Positions 1 to 12,010 of a stretch of 64,000 nucleotides of DNA are shown here, one piece after another. Every line of letters begins with the position of its first letter. Within the stretch, counting starts at the first letter, position 1. Made by a program: the position numbers and the translations under genes. Source of the DNA: Plectrocnemia conspersa (lineage: Eukaryota > Arthropoda > Insecta > Trichoptera > Polycentropodidae); the NCBI GenBank assembly GCA_009617715.1, contig VTFK01000631.1, positions 1 to 64,000 of the forward strand, given 5' to 3'. A model generated the notes under the pieces. It was not told the DNA's origin. It ran no database searches and worked only from the letters and a program-made list of their open reading frames with translations.

Positions 1-805
1 AAGTAATGGCAATAAAATATCGATCGAGGAAGTTGGTTAGAAAAAGAAAGACTTGATTACCTACTAGGTATATTGGCAATAAAATCTACCGAATCGATAC
101 GTGAATTTAACTGAAATTGAGAACAATAGCATGAATATGATTAATAGTATTATTTTAATAAACCGATCTGAAGGACCATAGAAACGCATTCAAGTATATT
201 AATACTTCTTCTTTATTTCAAAAATTATACTTTTACAATCAATATTTTTTTATTAGTTAAACTAAAATATTTTTTTTATTGTTTTTACACAATCTTAAAA
301 ATATTTAGCAACTCGGATTATGGATTACACTAAAGGTTTATGTTTTATAAAACAAAATGATTTTTATATATATTACTATATATTACGAAATTAAATTAAG
401 AATGTGTTAATCAAACACAATCAAACAAAAATGTTAAGTATGCAACCATTATAAAACACGGAGCTAGGTTAAATGTTCAAATAATGTGGTTTTTTTAATG
501 AAAAAATTTAATTCTCGGTTCCCGGGAGTTCCTAGTATTCTAAGAACCTTCAATCCTGACTCTCGGAATTAAAAAAATCCTCGGGAACAGCAACCACTAG
601 ACATTGGGTTACAAGAACGGATAATAACCAAATATCCTCTTATAAAAGTATCTCATTAATCTTTTCTGAACTTTTTCAATAAGTTATTCTAGTTACCTAG
701 AAGCTACGGATTTGGGCCCCTGCAAATTTAAAAAATGCGCTATTATAAAAAAAAGCTGGCTCTATCTGTTGATTATTAATTTTAATAATATATACTAATT
801 AATTC
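1..805. other. AT-rich DNA, no gene seen
   Basis: No coding potential. A short self-complementary patch rich in CTCGGAA / TTCCCGGGAG words lies at about 512-592 and may be the remains of a small foldback element. Confidence 0.5.
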
Positions 806-932
806 TCCAGTGATTAATACTTTCTTGTGGGTATTGTTTGTGTTTGTCTAAAAACCAAAGTATTACTGATTTACGCCGTTGTAACACATTGGGCTATCGC
901 CTTTCAAGCTACAACGCAAGATTTAAAAAAAT
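806..932 (+). repeat. SINE 3' fragment (family shared with 7996-8286)
   Basis: Shares the core GTTGTAACACATTGGGCT and the ending CTACAACGCAAGATTTAAAAAAA with the complete SINE at 7996-8286. The tRNA-like head is missing, as in 5'-truncated insertions. Confidence 0.75.
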
Positions 933-3900
933 GTATACATACTATACACAATTACTACTCGATCGAAAGATTTGACTTATATTGATACATGTATTAAAAT
1001 TAATCTATCAAAGTTCTTAATCTGTGTTTCAAATAAAATCAAAAGTGGGTAATCAACATCTAAAATTTATTTTATTTTTATTTAAAAAAATATTTAGATC
1101 TTAAATTACAATCGTTATAAATTAAATATATTTTATAATTATTGGTTTTATCATGACGTAAAAAAACACGTTGTCATTTTACGATCTCTAGTTGCGTGTA
1201 CCAAAAGATGTTTTGATCTCTATTTAAAGAAAAAATAATGTCGCAATATGTATTTTTATATAGTACATTCTTTTCATAGATTTTGAGGGTGTACACTACA
1301 AAAACCGTCGTTATGGTATATTTTATCCGTCCCGTGGACTGCCATCAGCGAATATGATGGGTGGGTACTATCTGCCCCGTCGGTTAAGTGTTAATTAACT
1401 TTAATGAAAGAAAAAATATATAATTAGCGCATGGTGTTTTATTTTATACATAAAACACATTGCGATAACGACGCAGTGTAAAACTCAATGAATGAGATTA
1501 TATTTTCCCATAAAATGACATTTCCCTTGAAATAGTAATTGACCGCACAGTGTAAATTTTTTAGAATTTTTGATTACAATTTGTTTAAATTAAAAGCCTG
1601 ACTTTATTTAATATGGAGACAGTTTTTAAGCAATTAAATTCATTAACAACTTTAAAAAAAATACAAAAAAAAAATATTTCACTCAAATATAAACTGCGTG
1701 AAATGAGAATATTGTAACATCAATAAAAAATATTTAGAAAATTCTACAGTTAAATTATAATTACTACTTTTATTGTAGTTCAGAGTAATCTTAATCCGTC
1801 TTAAATCGATTTCATTTTATGGAAGAAAAAAACTCACAAAGATAATTCACTTCTTCGTGTGCAATATTAAAAGTCTTTGCAGCTCTCATTATTCAAAAAT
1901 GTTACATCTGATTGGTTCTAACATTTTATGTTCAAGAAATCTCATTTAAATCCCATGCTCTAAATCTTCTTACTAAGTTTTGTCCCGTGACTGAATTAAC
2001 CCCGCTTCATTCAGTAATGAAAAATGTATTTATATGTAGTTCTAGAAAAGGAATATATGCTAGACATGATCAAATTTTTTTTTCTTTAAAAACTATTGCA
2101 AAAGCTTTATCGATAACATAACAATTACTGCGTTATTCATGACTGGATTGTTTTTTGCAGTCTGTGGTCGATTAACAATTGGTTGTTAAATATTCACTCA
2201 GTCTCCTATATTTTACCCTTCAAACATATTGTAAGTTAATTTTCCTGAGTTGCATCTCGCGTCCGATGCAATTATCAGTGAATAAATTGGATATAATGGC
2301 TAGGCGGAATTTTATCGCAGCGCTTTAGACAATGGCTAGGGGTGGGCGGTTGTTTGGGCGGTTCGGCATATACCCTTGTAACAGAGACAGGAAGCGGATG
2401 TTCATGTTCACTCATCTCCTGGCACCGCCGGCGACAATCACCGCCGCCTAACCGAATTACTTTCTAATAAGGCGGGAGTGTCTGCCCAAAATCACATTTA
2501 GCGCCGGGAGGAGCTAACATGGCGGCGAGACTGCCTGATAACGACTGGAGAAGCTAGCAACACTGCCATCGCCTTGATAGTTATATATACATAATATAAA
2601 CATTATATTACTATGAGATAATATTAGGAATAAAAATATTTCTAAAGCATTTTAAATTACGATTGATCTCTAATATATATGTATCATAGAATAAAAGTGA
2701 TCTAATTTTATAAAATACAACAATAGTATTTTAATGTGTCGGTTGTATTATTATTGTTTTAATTTTTATTTTTTTTTAAATATTGCTACACTACTTAAAT
2801 TGTAACAGCCTATTTATATCCAAAATATGTTTAATTTTATATTACTATGAGATTATGTGAAAAATGATACAACGCCAAAAAGAATGAAATTCATCACATT
2901 TTTCACTTCAATTTTTATTACACGAAAAAAAAACAAATTTGAGTGTTACTACAAACGGCGAAAACTTATTCGAGCAACGGCACTGTAAAACTTTTTATGA
3001 AAATTCGCGTCATTTTTCATCCCAGAAAGCAATAATCCCCTTATGTTTATGAAATATTGTTCACTGCGCTACACGAAACACGGATAAAAAGTGTTTTACT
3101 ACACAAAAAAAATATACATCGAATATTTGTCTCTATCGCGTTAACTAGATTTTTTCTTCCTCAATCTGAAAATCACTACAGAATACATTACTTTAATTAA
3201 AATCAAATGAGATATTTACATGCTAATACTTCTAGTGCTCCCACGTGCTACTAATACCATTTCGCATTTAATTAGCTAAAGTTTTTCGCCTTATTCCCAG
3301 ACGAAACCGTCAAATGGCTAACTCGCACAGCAAACGTCCATTTACACATCGTTTACATGCATATTATGCAATTTTTGCAAATGTTATTTTTAACGCGGCT
3401 CCCTCGCATTGGCTTGGTTTACAAAAGTACTTTCGCAAATTCACCATAATGTACTTTAATTTATATAATGGAACGATGTTTTTCACGAAACGACCCCTTG
3501 CCGAAAACAGGGCATTGTTAAAGATTTGGATGTGTGCTTTTTACTCATTCAAAAACAGGTTATTTGAGCAATAAATATTACTATTGTGTTGTTGTGATTA
3601 TAATAAAAAATAAATATAACTTTTTTGTGAATAAATAGAGTAATGTTGTAAATATAAATAACTTAAAAATGCGCAATACAAATTAGAAGTTCAAGTACAT
3701 GTAATATTTTAAATTAATATTGAAATATATTAATAAAAAGAACCCCTCGAATGTGAATTAAGATTTGTTGAGGCAGATAAAATAAGTAACAAGAAAGTTT
3801 ATTTTTAGATATTTCTATCTAAATTTAAATAATAAAAATATATAAATTTTAATACAAGCAAAATGTAAACAGGAAGTCACCGTTATTTATATGCTATATA

Positions 3901-4970
3901 AATAACGAAGATGTAAATTTCGCTCCTGATCACTGGAGCTTAGTCGTTGGCTCTCACTATCACAAAATTTACCCTATTTACAAAAATATGAAATAGCAAT
4001 ATTTTGCTATAATATAAATTTAATTATATGGAAAGCTTAGACATTTAGTTCAGATTATAATTTTTTTTGAATTTATGTTATAACCCTTTTAATTATTACA
4101 AAGGTATGACTTTATCCTTTTATTTTTTTATTAATTAAACGATCTTTAAAGATTTGTTTCTCTTAGATTTTATTGATCTTGTGGATGAATATCGCGATTG
4201 AACAATTAAAATAATCTTGATCTAACTCATGCAAAGTGACATATATTGATTGAAAGCTATAATAAAAATTTATAATTAATAGAATATATATACTTATTTT
4301 AATCTGATGTTTCTCTTTTTACTTACTAGTTTTTTTTAGTAGATTTTTCATATATTAATTGTGGCTCTCAATTTTTTTTCATGAAATTAGTATAAAATTA
4401 TCAAACAGTGTTTTCGGAGTATTAATTAATAATTTCTGCCCCTTTAATCACTTTCCTGCTCTGTTTGCAGCTGTGAATTTAGTGAATTTAAACCACCACT
4501 TGTTTTTTAAAATTGTATCGATTATAAGCTATTTGAAAATATTTATATTAATTTGCTTTGAAGTAAAATGAGAATTCTCATTTATTGAAAAATGAACAAC
4601 GAAAAATTTCAAAACACCTATTATGTAAAATAAGCAAAAAAAAACATTTTTCGCTTAAATTTTAATAAAAAAAATAACCTATTCGTATACATCTGTTTTT
4701 TTAACTTTTCAGTTATTATCAAAACAAATATTTTAATTTCTTAAAACTATGTTTATGATAGTTGATACGTTTTCGCATATAAAATAAACCAATTCCATAG
4801 AATGATATTCAAATAAAAGATTTATTTCTCGTGCACCACATAAAACGTGAATTTAACTCGAACTTTAATATTCCACATTAAAGATTTACGTCAGTGCTCG
4901 TAAAAGTGTGCATTATCATATAAAAGCGTTTTATTGTATTATTTCGTTGGCAATTTGCTCACCCATGGAT
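933..4970. other. Non-coding DNA with a GC-raised block at 2250-2580
   Basis: Mostly AT-rich with no gene. Positions 2250-2580 are sharply richer in GC, with CGGCGG/CCGCC words and no open frame or repeat partner in the window. It is a candidate conserved regulatory block. The open frame at 3314-3574 has no recognisable domain. Confidence 0.4.
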
Positions 4971-5184
4971 GTCACGGTGTATTGCCGCGGAATGACCCAA
5001 CGACCCGGGGGTGTGGCAGGGTGCAAGAAGCGCATAACAAGGTGACCCGGAGGACACTCGGGCTATTGGCACCTGCGACCCTCACACCCCCGACCCAAGG
5101 TCTTGACCCTTGGCTTCCTCTCGAACCAGCATCCGTCTCGGCACAATGCACCTGCATAAATTATATCTCAGTTACGTCACGGTG
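4971..5184. mobile_element. GC-rich insert flanked by 9-bp direct repeats
   Basis: A 196-bp block, far richer in GC than its surroundings, is bracketed by two exact copies of GTCACGGTG (4971-4979 and 5176-5184). This resembles an insertion with a 9-bp target duplication. No terminal inverted repeat is obvious and no family is recognised. Overlapping short open frames on both strands are probably a by-product of the base composition. Confidence 0.35.
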
Positions 5185-7995
5185 ACACTCGACATGCAAA
5201 TTGATACCTCTGAATCGGGGTAGAAGTGGTACTTGAACGGAATAAGTTGATGATGCAATGTTCCCAGTTAAGGCAAAATGGCAATTTTTGCACAATTTGT
5301 AAATTTGAATAATTAATTCATGATAAGGTATAAGTTACAATTTTGCCACATTAGCTAAGATTATTATTATTACATGCAATATTACGTACTTATTTTAACC
5401 TATGACATGACATATTAATGGCAATGTATCCTTTGGATTGAAAAAATAAATCATATTAAAAAAAATACATTAAAAAATGAATAGAACTAAATAAGAAGAA
5501 AAGTGAAATATGATTAAAAAGCTGTGTCTATTGTCGCCTTTTAAAAGTGCTATGACCATTACACCAATTCATAAAAAATATTATAAATTTAATATGTGTC
5601 GCGGATTTATCGAAAACTCGTCTTGGTGATATTTGACTATCGTTAAACATTTGCCTTCGGTGAAATCTAGAGTTAGAAAGCAAGTTGGATATTGAGAGCA
5701 GATAACGCGATGTTGGCTGGAAGAGCATTTTTCGAGCAGTATGCATTTTCGCGGAGGAAATTATTTTGCAATACGATTCCGCATGGATGCTCTTGGAAAC
5801 CTCGGCTCCGGTCGCCAACCGAAGTCGGGAACACAAGCTATAATGGGACTTTCGAAGTGGATGAATAAATAAGACGTTCGACTTGAAGTGCACTGTTCCG
5901 ATGCATGACAGCGATGGGTACATAACCCTCGCATTGTTGTACTGTACCACAAATACATAGGTATTTGTGCCAATATTGGAGTTGGCTCATCTCCGGTTTT
6001 CGACATCACAGGATGCAATAGTGTATGTCTTAACTATAGTCCAATATCCGATGTCGGGGTTACCGGTTTAAAATAAATGTTTCTTGCTTAGTAGCGTTCA
6101 GAGTTCATCACGGGGTCGAACTAATCGAATAATTTACGAAGGTTGAACAACTTCGTGTATTTATTATGCTACACCACATCCACTCCAGGGAATCAAAAAT
6201 ACGAGGGAAACATAATCGATAATCGATACCCCAAAACCCAAAATTATTACCATCGGCTCGATCTCTGAATTGTTTATCTGCTTTTGCAGTGTTTCGTTTA
6301 ATACACATGTGTTACGTTTGCTAATAATGAAAGCTACGACTGCACCGTTCTTTATGCAGTACGATACGAGAAAAGCACTTGGTTCTATCTGAAAATGGTT
6401 CAATGCACCGACCGGATGCTGTGAGTGTTAATCTCACTTGTCTGAATTCATGCTAGCGAATTATGTTATATACAAACTCTGTTATTTTTTTCATGCAAAT
6501 GGTAGAAATAAAACTCATATGCATGAAACGTCTCCTATTTTTATTTTAATAACAGTAAGGTACTGGTTAATGACAATTTTGCGTCGTTCAAAATTATGTA
6601 TTACAAAGTGTAAAATAATAAATATTTGATAAACGACGTGTTTTTTTTTAAGATGACCGCTTAAATTTCATAACATAGAACGACGTTTGCTAATCGTTTG
6701 GACGCGTTTTAACGTAAAAGAAAAAATGTTTCTACTTGTAATATCATTTGTAAAATTTCATTGAAGACAGTACAAAGTCTCGAGCGACCCTTTTCGCCCC
6801 CAATTTTCCCTTCTGACGCTTTAGCATCACTTTAAAAATTAAGAAGGGCGATAATGCACAAGGAGTGAATTTACAAAATCGCGTCGTTAAGGGTGTTCCG
6901 GCGTATTTAGTTGGCCATCGCGAAATTTTCTCGCGAGCGAGAGAGAGAAGCTTGTTTAATTTCTTGCCATCTTCCGCTACTCGACTTTCTGCCAACTTGT
7001 TCTTTTCTAATATTTTCGAGGCTTTCCGCTATTATGTAGTCGGCACTCGGTCATTAGAACCTCTTTGTGTTCGATGCTCGAACGGATCGCTGACGAACGC
7101 TTTTTTTAATTGTTATGGCGACTTTGCGCAAAGAGAAGAGGCCGAAATGGAAAAAATGTATATTTTATATATGTACTTACACTTAGAAAAAATGCTGTGC
7201 CATAAATATTCCAAGCTTATTTTTTAACATTTATTCAACTGATTTTAACTATTATTCATAATTAATCTATTTTTGTATTATTTTCAGGTATGTACCATGT
7301 TCTGACTGACTATCAATGCATAGGTGTACATGATTATTGTAATCGTAAGTAGAATATACATATATATAGTATATACATACATTTAAAAATATAGTATATT
7401 TCTGACTTTTAAGCAATAGTGGTTTACATTTTACTTTTCTTATTTTCAAATATATTACCATTATTTTGTATTCAATGAAATGTTATTATTTTAATCAATG
7501 TATTTTTTTAATTAGAATAATAATTTTTCATCCGAATATTCTTGCTATAACAAATGCTTTAGAACTACTGATTAGTGATCATTTAAATTAAATTTAAAGC
7601 AAAACTTATTTTAATTTTTACCAACGAATTAAAGATTAAATTTTTGTTGAATTCTCGTTTGATAAATCGTCTCTCTTTTTTAGTGTTATTGTTTATGGCC
7701 GAATGAAATCTGAGAAACCACAGATCAACGTATATTAAAAGATAGAAACGTGGCAAAGTTTGATGAGCAAAAGTTCCGAATCTGTATTGGTTTTGAACGA
7801 AGCTCTTATTTGGGTTATAATTAGATTAATTTGCGAAAACCTGAGTTCACTTTGATACTAGGAATAGAATTTAGATTATATATCAAAAGCAATATTTTTT
7901 TTTATTATGCTTTTTTTGAGAATGTATTTGCAAATTCCACGAATCGCTTCTCAATCATTTAGTGGTAGTTTGACATGTTCCTAAATTTTCTTTAA
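5185..7995. other. Non-coding DNA with GC-raised blocks at 5.6-6.4 and 6.77-7.14 kb
   Basis: Several overlapping open frames of 66-140 codons on both strands (notably 5528-5950 minus and 6865-7227 plus) show no domain, signal peptide or splice pattern. The two moderately GC-rich blocks look unique in the window and could be conserved non-coding elements or exons of an unrecognised non-coding RNA. Confidence 0.35.
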
Positions 7996-8286
7996 TGACG
8001 GAATAGCGTAGTCCGTGACGTCTTAGACTAGTAACACTGAGGTTACGGGTTCGAGCCTCGGCAGTGGCACTCGAATTTTTATTTATAAAAATCTAAGGAT
8101 TATAAATTGTATAGCACATAATAATTTATAATTAATAACATATAAGTCACTGATTTCCAGTGTTGTGACTAATACTTACTTGTATGTATTTATTATGTCT
8201 AATAGATTTGCTCGTTGTAACGCATTGGGCTTACGCCTGTCAGGTTACAACGGAAGATTTAATAAAAATAAATAAATAAATAAATC
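7996..8286 (+). repeat. Complete tRNA-derived SINE
   Basis: The head carries internal RNA polymerase III promoter boxes: an A-box-like TAGCGTAGTCCG at 8004-8015 and a B box GTTCGAGCC at 8049-8057, spaced as in tRNA. After an AT-rich body comes the tail GTTGTAACGCATTGGGCTTACG and a TAAA-repeat end (about 8265-8284). Four other copies or fragments of the tail occur in this window, which defines a dispersed family. It is not a functional tRNA: no cloverleaf can be completed. Confidence 0.88.
8004..8057 (+). promoter_or_regulatory. Internal Pol III promoter (A and B boxes) of SINE
   Basis: TAGCGTAGTCCG (8004-8015) approximates the A-box consensus and GTTCGAGCC (8049-8057) matches the B box exactly. 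The 33-bp gap is normal for tRNA-type promoters. Confidence 0.75.
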
Positions 8287-11200
8287 TCTCGAAATATCTT
8301 CAGGCCAAGTTCGCGAGCATAAAGTGCAAACTCAACACTTTTTTTCTATCTTGCATCCTTTTTTAAATTAACTCTTTCAACGTGGAATAAAATATTTTCA
8401 GCTGCAGCATACATACTTTTGCCCCCCCCCCCTCCTGGAAAAAAGCATATAATCTGGGTCGATTTCAAACCAGAAATTCTCGGGTTATCTAAAAAAAAAC
8501 AGTTTCGAATCTTTATTTTTTTAAATATGTAATTATAGTGAAATCATATCAGAATACATTTTCACCGGTAGATATATTTTATTTTTTAAATAATTTATCT
8601 GACAGGTGCTAGTGAAATTATATGATTTCAAAACCTATTCCATACGTAGTAATATATATATTTACATGCGATGTATAAGCTTGTGAAGTCAAAAAAAATT
8701 TTCACCAATAGATTATATAATATATTTCTACTAGCAAAAATATAATTTTAATCATAAGTACTAGTAAAATTATATGCTGCTCTAAAATGTCTATACAACG
8801 CAATTTGTTGTTCAAACCCAAATCTAACCTAAGCGCCATGTACTTTCAGAACATATTTGCTTTAAAAGTTGATGTGTCGCCATACAACTATGTTTTTAAA
8901 TAAAATTCGCTAGTGAAGTACTGGATTTAACAATAACTGATCACATGGCAACTAATTTATGTACCGTTTATTTTACTGGTCAAAATCTGAATTATTTACT
9001 AATCAAAAATGTATTATTTACTGACGAATTAATTTATTTAACTGATCATTAATAGAATTATTTACTTATTATAGTTACCAATATAAAATTAATTCTAAAT
9101 CTGGTTCTGAATTTTCGTCCCAATAATTAGTAATAATTTTAAATATATACGAACATGAATATGTTTATTTTTCTTATTGAAAATACACGGGTAATATAGC
9201 TTTAGCACGATTCGATTTAATCAATATGATTGAGTACATTTTAACGTATTATATAAATTTGCGAATCATCTGCGTTTACTACCTTATACACTTTAAAAAA
9301 TATGTTATTCATTTATTTTGTTTTAAAAAGTAATAATTCTATATTTAAAAAATATTATTGTCTAAATTTAAATTAAGAATAGTGTTCATACTAAATCTAA
9401 CATAGATTTAGGACGAACAGTGATTGCCCACCAAACAAACTGTTAAATAATCTTAATCAACGTAACAATATACAAAATCGCTGAATAGCACAATAAAAAA
9501 TATTTTTTATTAAGTAGAATTAACTCATAACATATGAGCTATTTACCAAAGAATAATAAAGCTAACATTTTTACGGCAAATAAAAACGGAATCACTTCAT
9601 TTAAAAAAATAGAGTCACGCTATTTATTCGACTATTAAAAATGTTCCAGAATAAGCCATAATAAATTATAATAGTAATATTTTTAATAAAAAATAGCAAC
9701 GAGCAGCATATCGTAAAATAAATTAGGCTTATGTAGCATGTTTAAAGATCTTCAAGATCACTTAAACTTTTACAAACGAACTGCAAAGACCTAAAACGGG
9801 GGGTCAGTCAGTAATTAATCCCTCGCTAATTAACGCCAAAAGTCTGGTGATTTCTGGCTTCGACGAATATCTTTGTTTGATACGCCGACGTTGACGGGCG
9901 CGTCCTGGCATGAAAAAGGCAATCACGTCACCATACATATCTACAATATCAAATTGGTTGATTTCTAGTCACCATTATTTAAATATCAAATATCAATACT
10001 ACACATTCTGTACTTGAAAATAATCGCTATATATAATATTTTGTATTGAATTATAATACCGTTCCAAATCGATCAATGTAATTGAAAACAATACATTTCA
10101 AAAAAATATTTGTCGCTCACTTCCACCGCCAGTTAGGCATCGCTGAATGATACACACACACACCATGGAACGATAAGGCAGATTGGAGTGTTCACATAAC
10201 TTAAGAGGATTAATTTTTTGCTGGGCGCTTTGTAAATGTTTTAATTAACTGTTAGCGGCTTACGAGAGCAAAGACAAACATTACAGCCGAAAGTAGAGAT
10301 AAAAGTAGATTCCGGGTATGCGTCCCCCACTGTTGCTTTTTGCGTTCCTTTCACGTGCCCCCTACCCTCTACTTACTACCGTGTATAGCTAGCTCGTCTA
10401 TGGACGACGCGTGTCTGCGTTTTATGTAAATTCGCCACCGCAAACAACGGAAACGGCCAAAGGGCGAAGATAAATGAAATTTATAGGCGCGGATACCTCA
10501 CGTGAAACAATTTCCCGCAAAAAGGGATTTCTCTTTCTTCAACCCCTCCCCCTCCCTCCCGACCTTCTTTGCCTTACCTTCACTCTTCAACTCTCTTTTT
10601 CAGCCCTAAACCGATTCTTAAAAATGCTGCATTTAATATTATTATTCAGTTGCATACTTCATAATTGGATTCTCTTCCTTTACATTTAAAGAAAATCTTT
10701 ACAATTCAATTAAATATCTGATATACATAAGTATGTATATGTTTAGATTATACTGGAAAAAGGCATGCAGTTGGTTAATAGAACAAGAGCAGCAATAGCT
10801 GTATACATAAAAAAAACTATTATCAGGGTTAAATTATTATTATGTTAAGATAAGTAATAGCTTCCCCAAAAATATATTTCAAGACTTCTTTTGACAACTG
10901 CAAGTCAAAATAAGTTTTTTTTACAGTTGTCAAAAGACTTCTCTTGACAACTGCAAGATTTTCCACCTAAATGCAATATAAACTTGTTTGGCCAGATTCA
11001 AGTAATTCGTAATGCACAATTTCTTTGCAGTCCTACAATATAAACAATATTTTTTACGTTTAGTTCGGGCTTCGGGGTAGATTTACCTACCTGATTTTTA
11101 GATAAATTGTTCTACAACACCCATTTCTTGTCTCCGGTTGCCATATGATCGAGAAAAGGCGACTTGGATTCAAGAACCAGAAACTCTGATCTGTTTTCTA

Positions 11201-11839
11201 CGTGTAAAACCCATACATCTCCAGGCCTTTCCAATGTCTTTGAACTGTTTTGTATGTGTAGTTTAGTTTTTCGGCAAGCTAATTAATAGTTATTAAAATA
11301 TCATAAGTTAACTTTTATAAACAATACTTTTATTTGGAATATATCTACATTATGCATATGTACGTACAAAAGTCAGTAACTTTTCAGAACTTCAAATGTA
11401 ATTTTATAAGTGCTTAACTTCTTTGCTTAAATAAAATATCTAGTTTCATTAACTTATTTTGATAATATTTTTTTTATTTAATAATAATAAGTTATTGAGT
11501 CATTTTTTTTTCTAATTTTCATTTAATTTTAATATTTTACAATGATTTGTTACAAATATAGATTTGCTTGATATATTTTATTTTTTAATAAATTAAACTG
11601 TAATAAATATTAAATGTCACAGAGGATTATATATATTTATTTATTATATTTAGCACTAGCTAAATACTAATATATTATTGTTCATACAATAAACAAATTT
11701 AATCACAACATAGATATAAAATAAATATAATATAAAAAAATACTTGAAATATATAATTAATTTTTATTTTTTCCAAGTATTATAATTTATTTCTTAATGC
11801 GGTAATTTTTATTATTTTTTATCTACAAATACTTATAAA
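8287..11839. other. Non-coding DNA; GC-raised block at 9.8-10.5 kb
   Basis: AT-rich, with a degenerate stretch at 8530-8790 holding several GTGAAATYATAT-type words in both orientations. Positions 9800-9950 and 10120-10560 are GC-raised, unique-looking and without a convincing reading frame; they are candidate regulatory DNA. The 71-codon frame at 10474-10689 has no recognisable domain. Confidence 0.35.
10881..10958. repeat. Short direct/inverted repeat cluster (TTGACAACTGCAAG)
   Basis: AGACTTCT-TTGACAACTGCAAG occurs twice in direct orientation about 55 bp apart, with an inverted CAGTTGTCAAAAG between them. The RNA could form alternative hairpins. Function unknown. Confidence 0.6.
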
Positions 11840-12010
11840 TAATTTATTTTTAACCATATTTCTAATATGCTTAATTCATTATTTAAATTATCTACAACTT
11901 CCTTAACGTTATCACCTATGCAATAAATTAAAGTGTCGTCTGCAAACAGATGTATTTTACATTTTTTTATTAAGAATAATATCATTAATATATATTATAA
12001 ACAGCAATGA
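11840..12010 (-). pseudogene. Non-LTR retrotransposon reverse transcriptase fragment (FADD)
   Basis: Read on the minus strand, one frame gives YINDIIL and, after a one-base shift, KCKIHLFADDTLIYCIGDN. FADD is the RT catalytic box (minus-strand codons at 11935-11946), and the YINDI...FADDT spacing is typical of jockey-like LINEs. It is interrupted by a frameshift and cut short on both sides, so it is dead. Confidence 0.82.

Noticed and set aside
4934..5185. Missing Mmp2 propeptide exon (contains a Cys-Gly pair)
   Set aside because: The residues around the cysteine do not fit the PRCGxPD switch, and the sequence lies within a block flanked by 9-bp repeats.
5528..6018. 140- and 85-codon minus-strand frames
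   Set aside because: No domain, signal peptide, splice support or codon pattern; overlapping frames in moderately GC-rich DNA.
6744..7227. Overlapping 83- and 120-codon frames on opposite strands
   Set aside because: Neither has recognisable similarity; at most one could be real and nothing favours either.
7996..8070. tRNA gene
   Set aside because: A and B boxes are present, but no cloverleaf forms and the unit continues into a repeated tail, so it is a SINE head.
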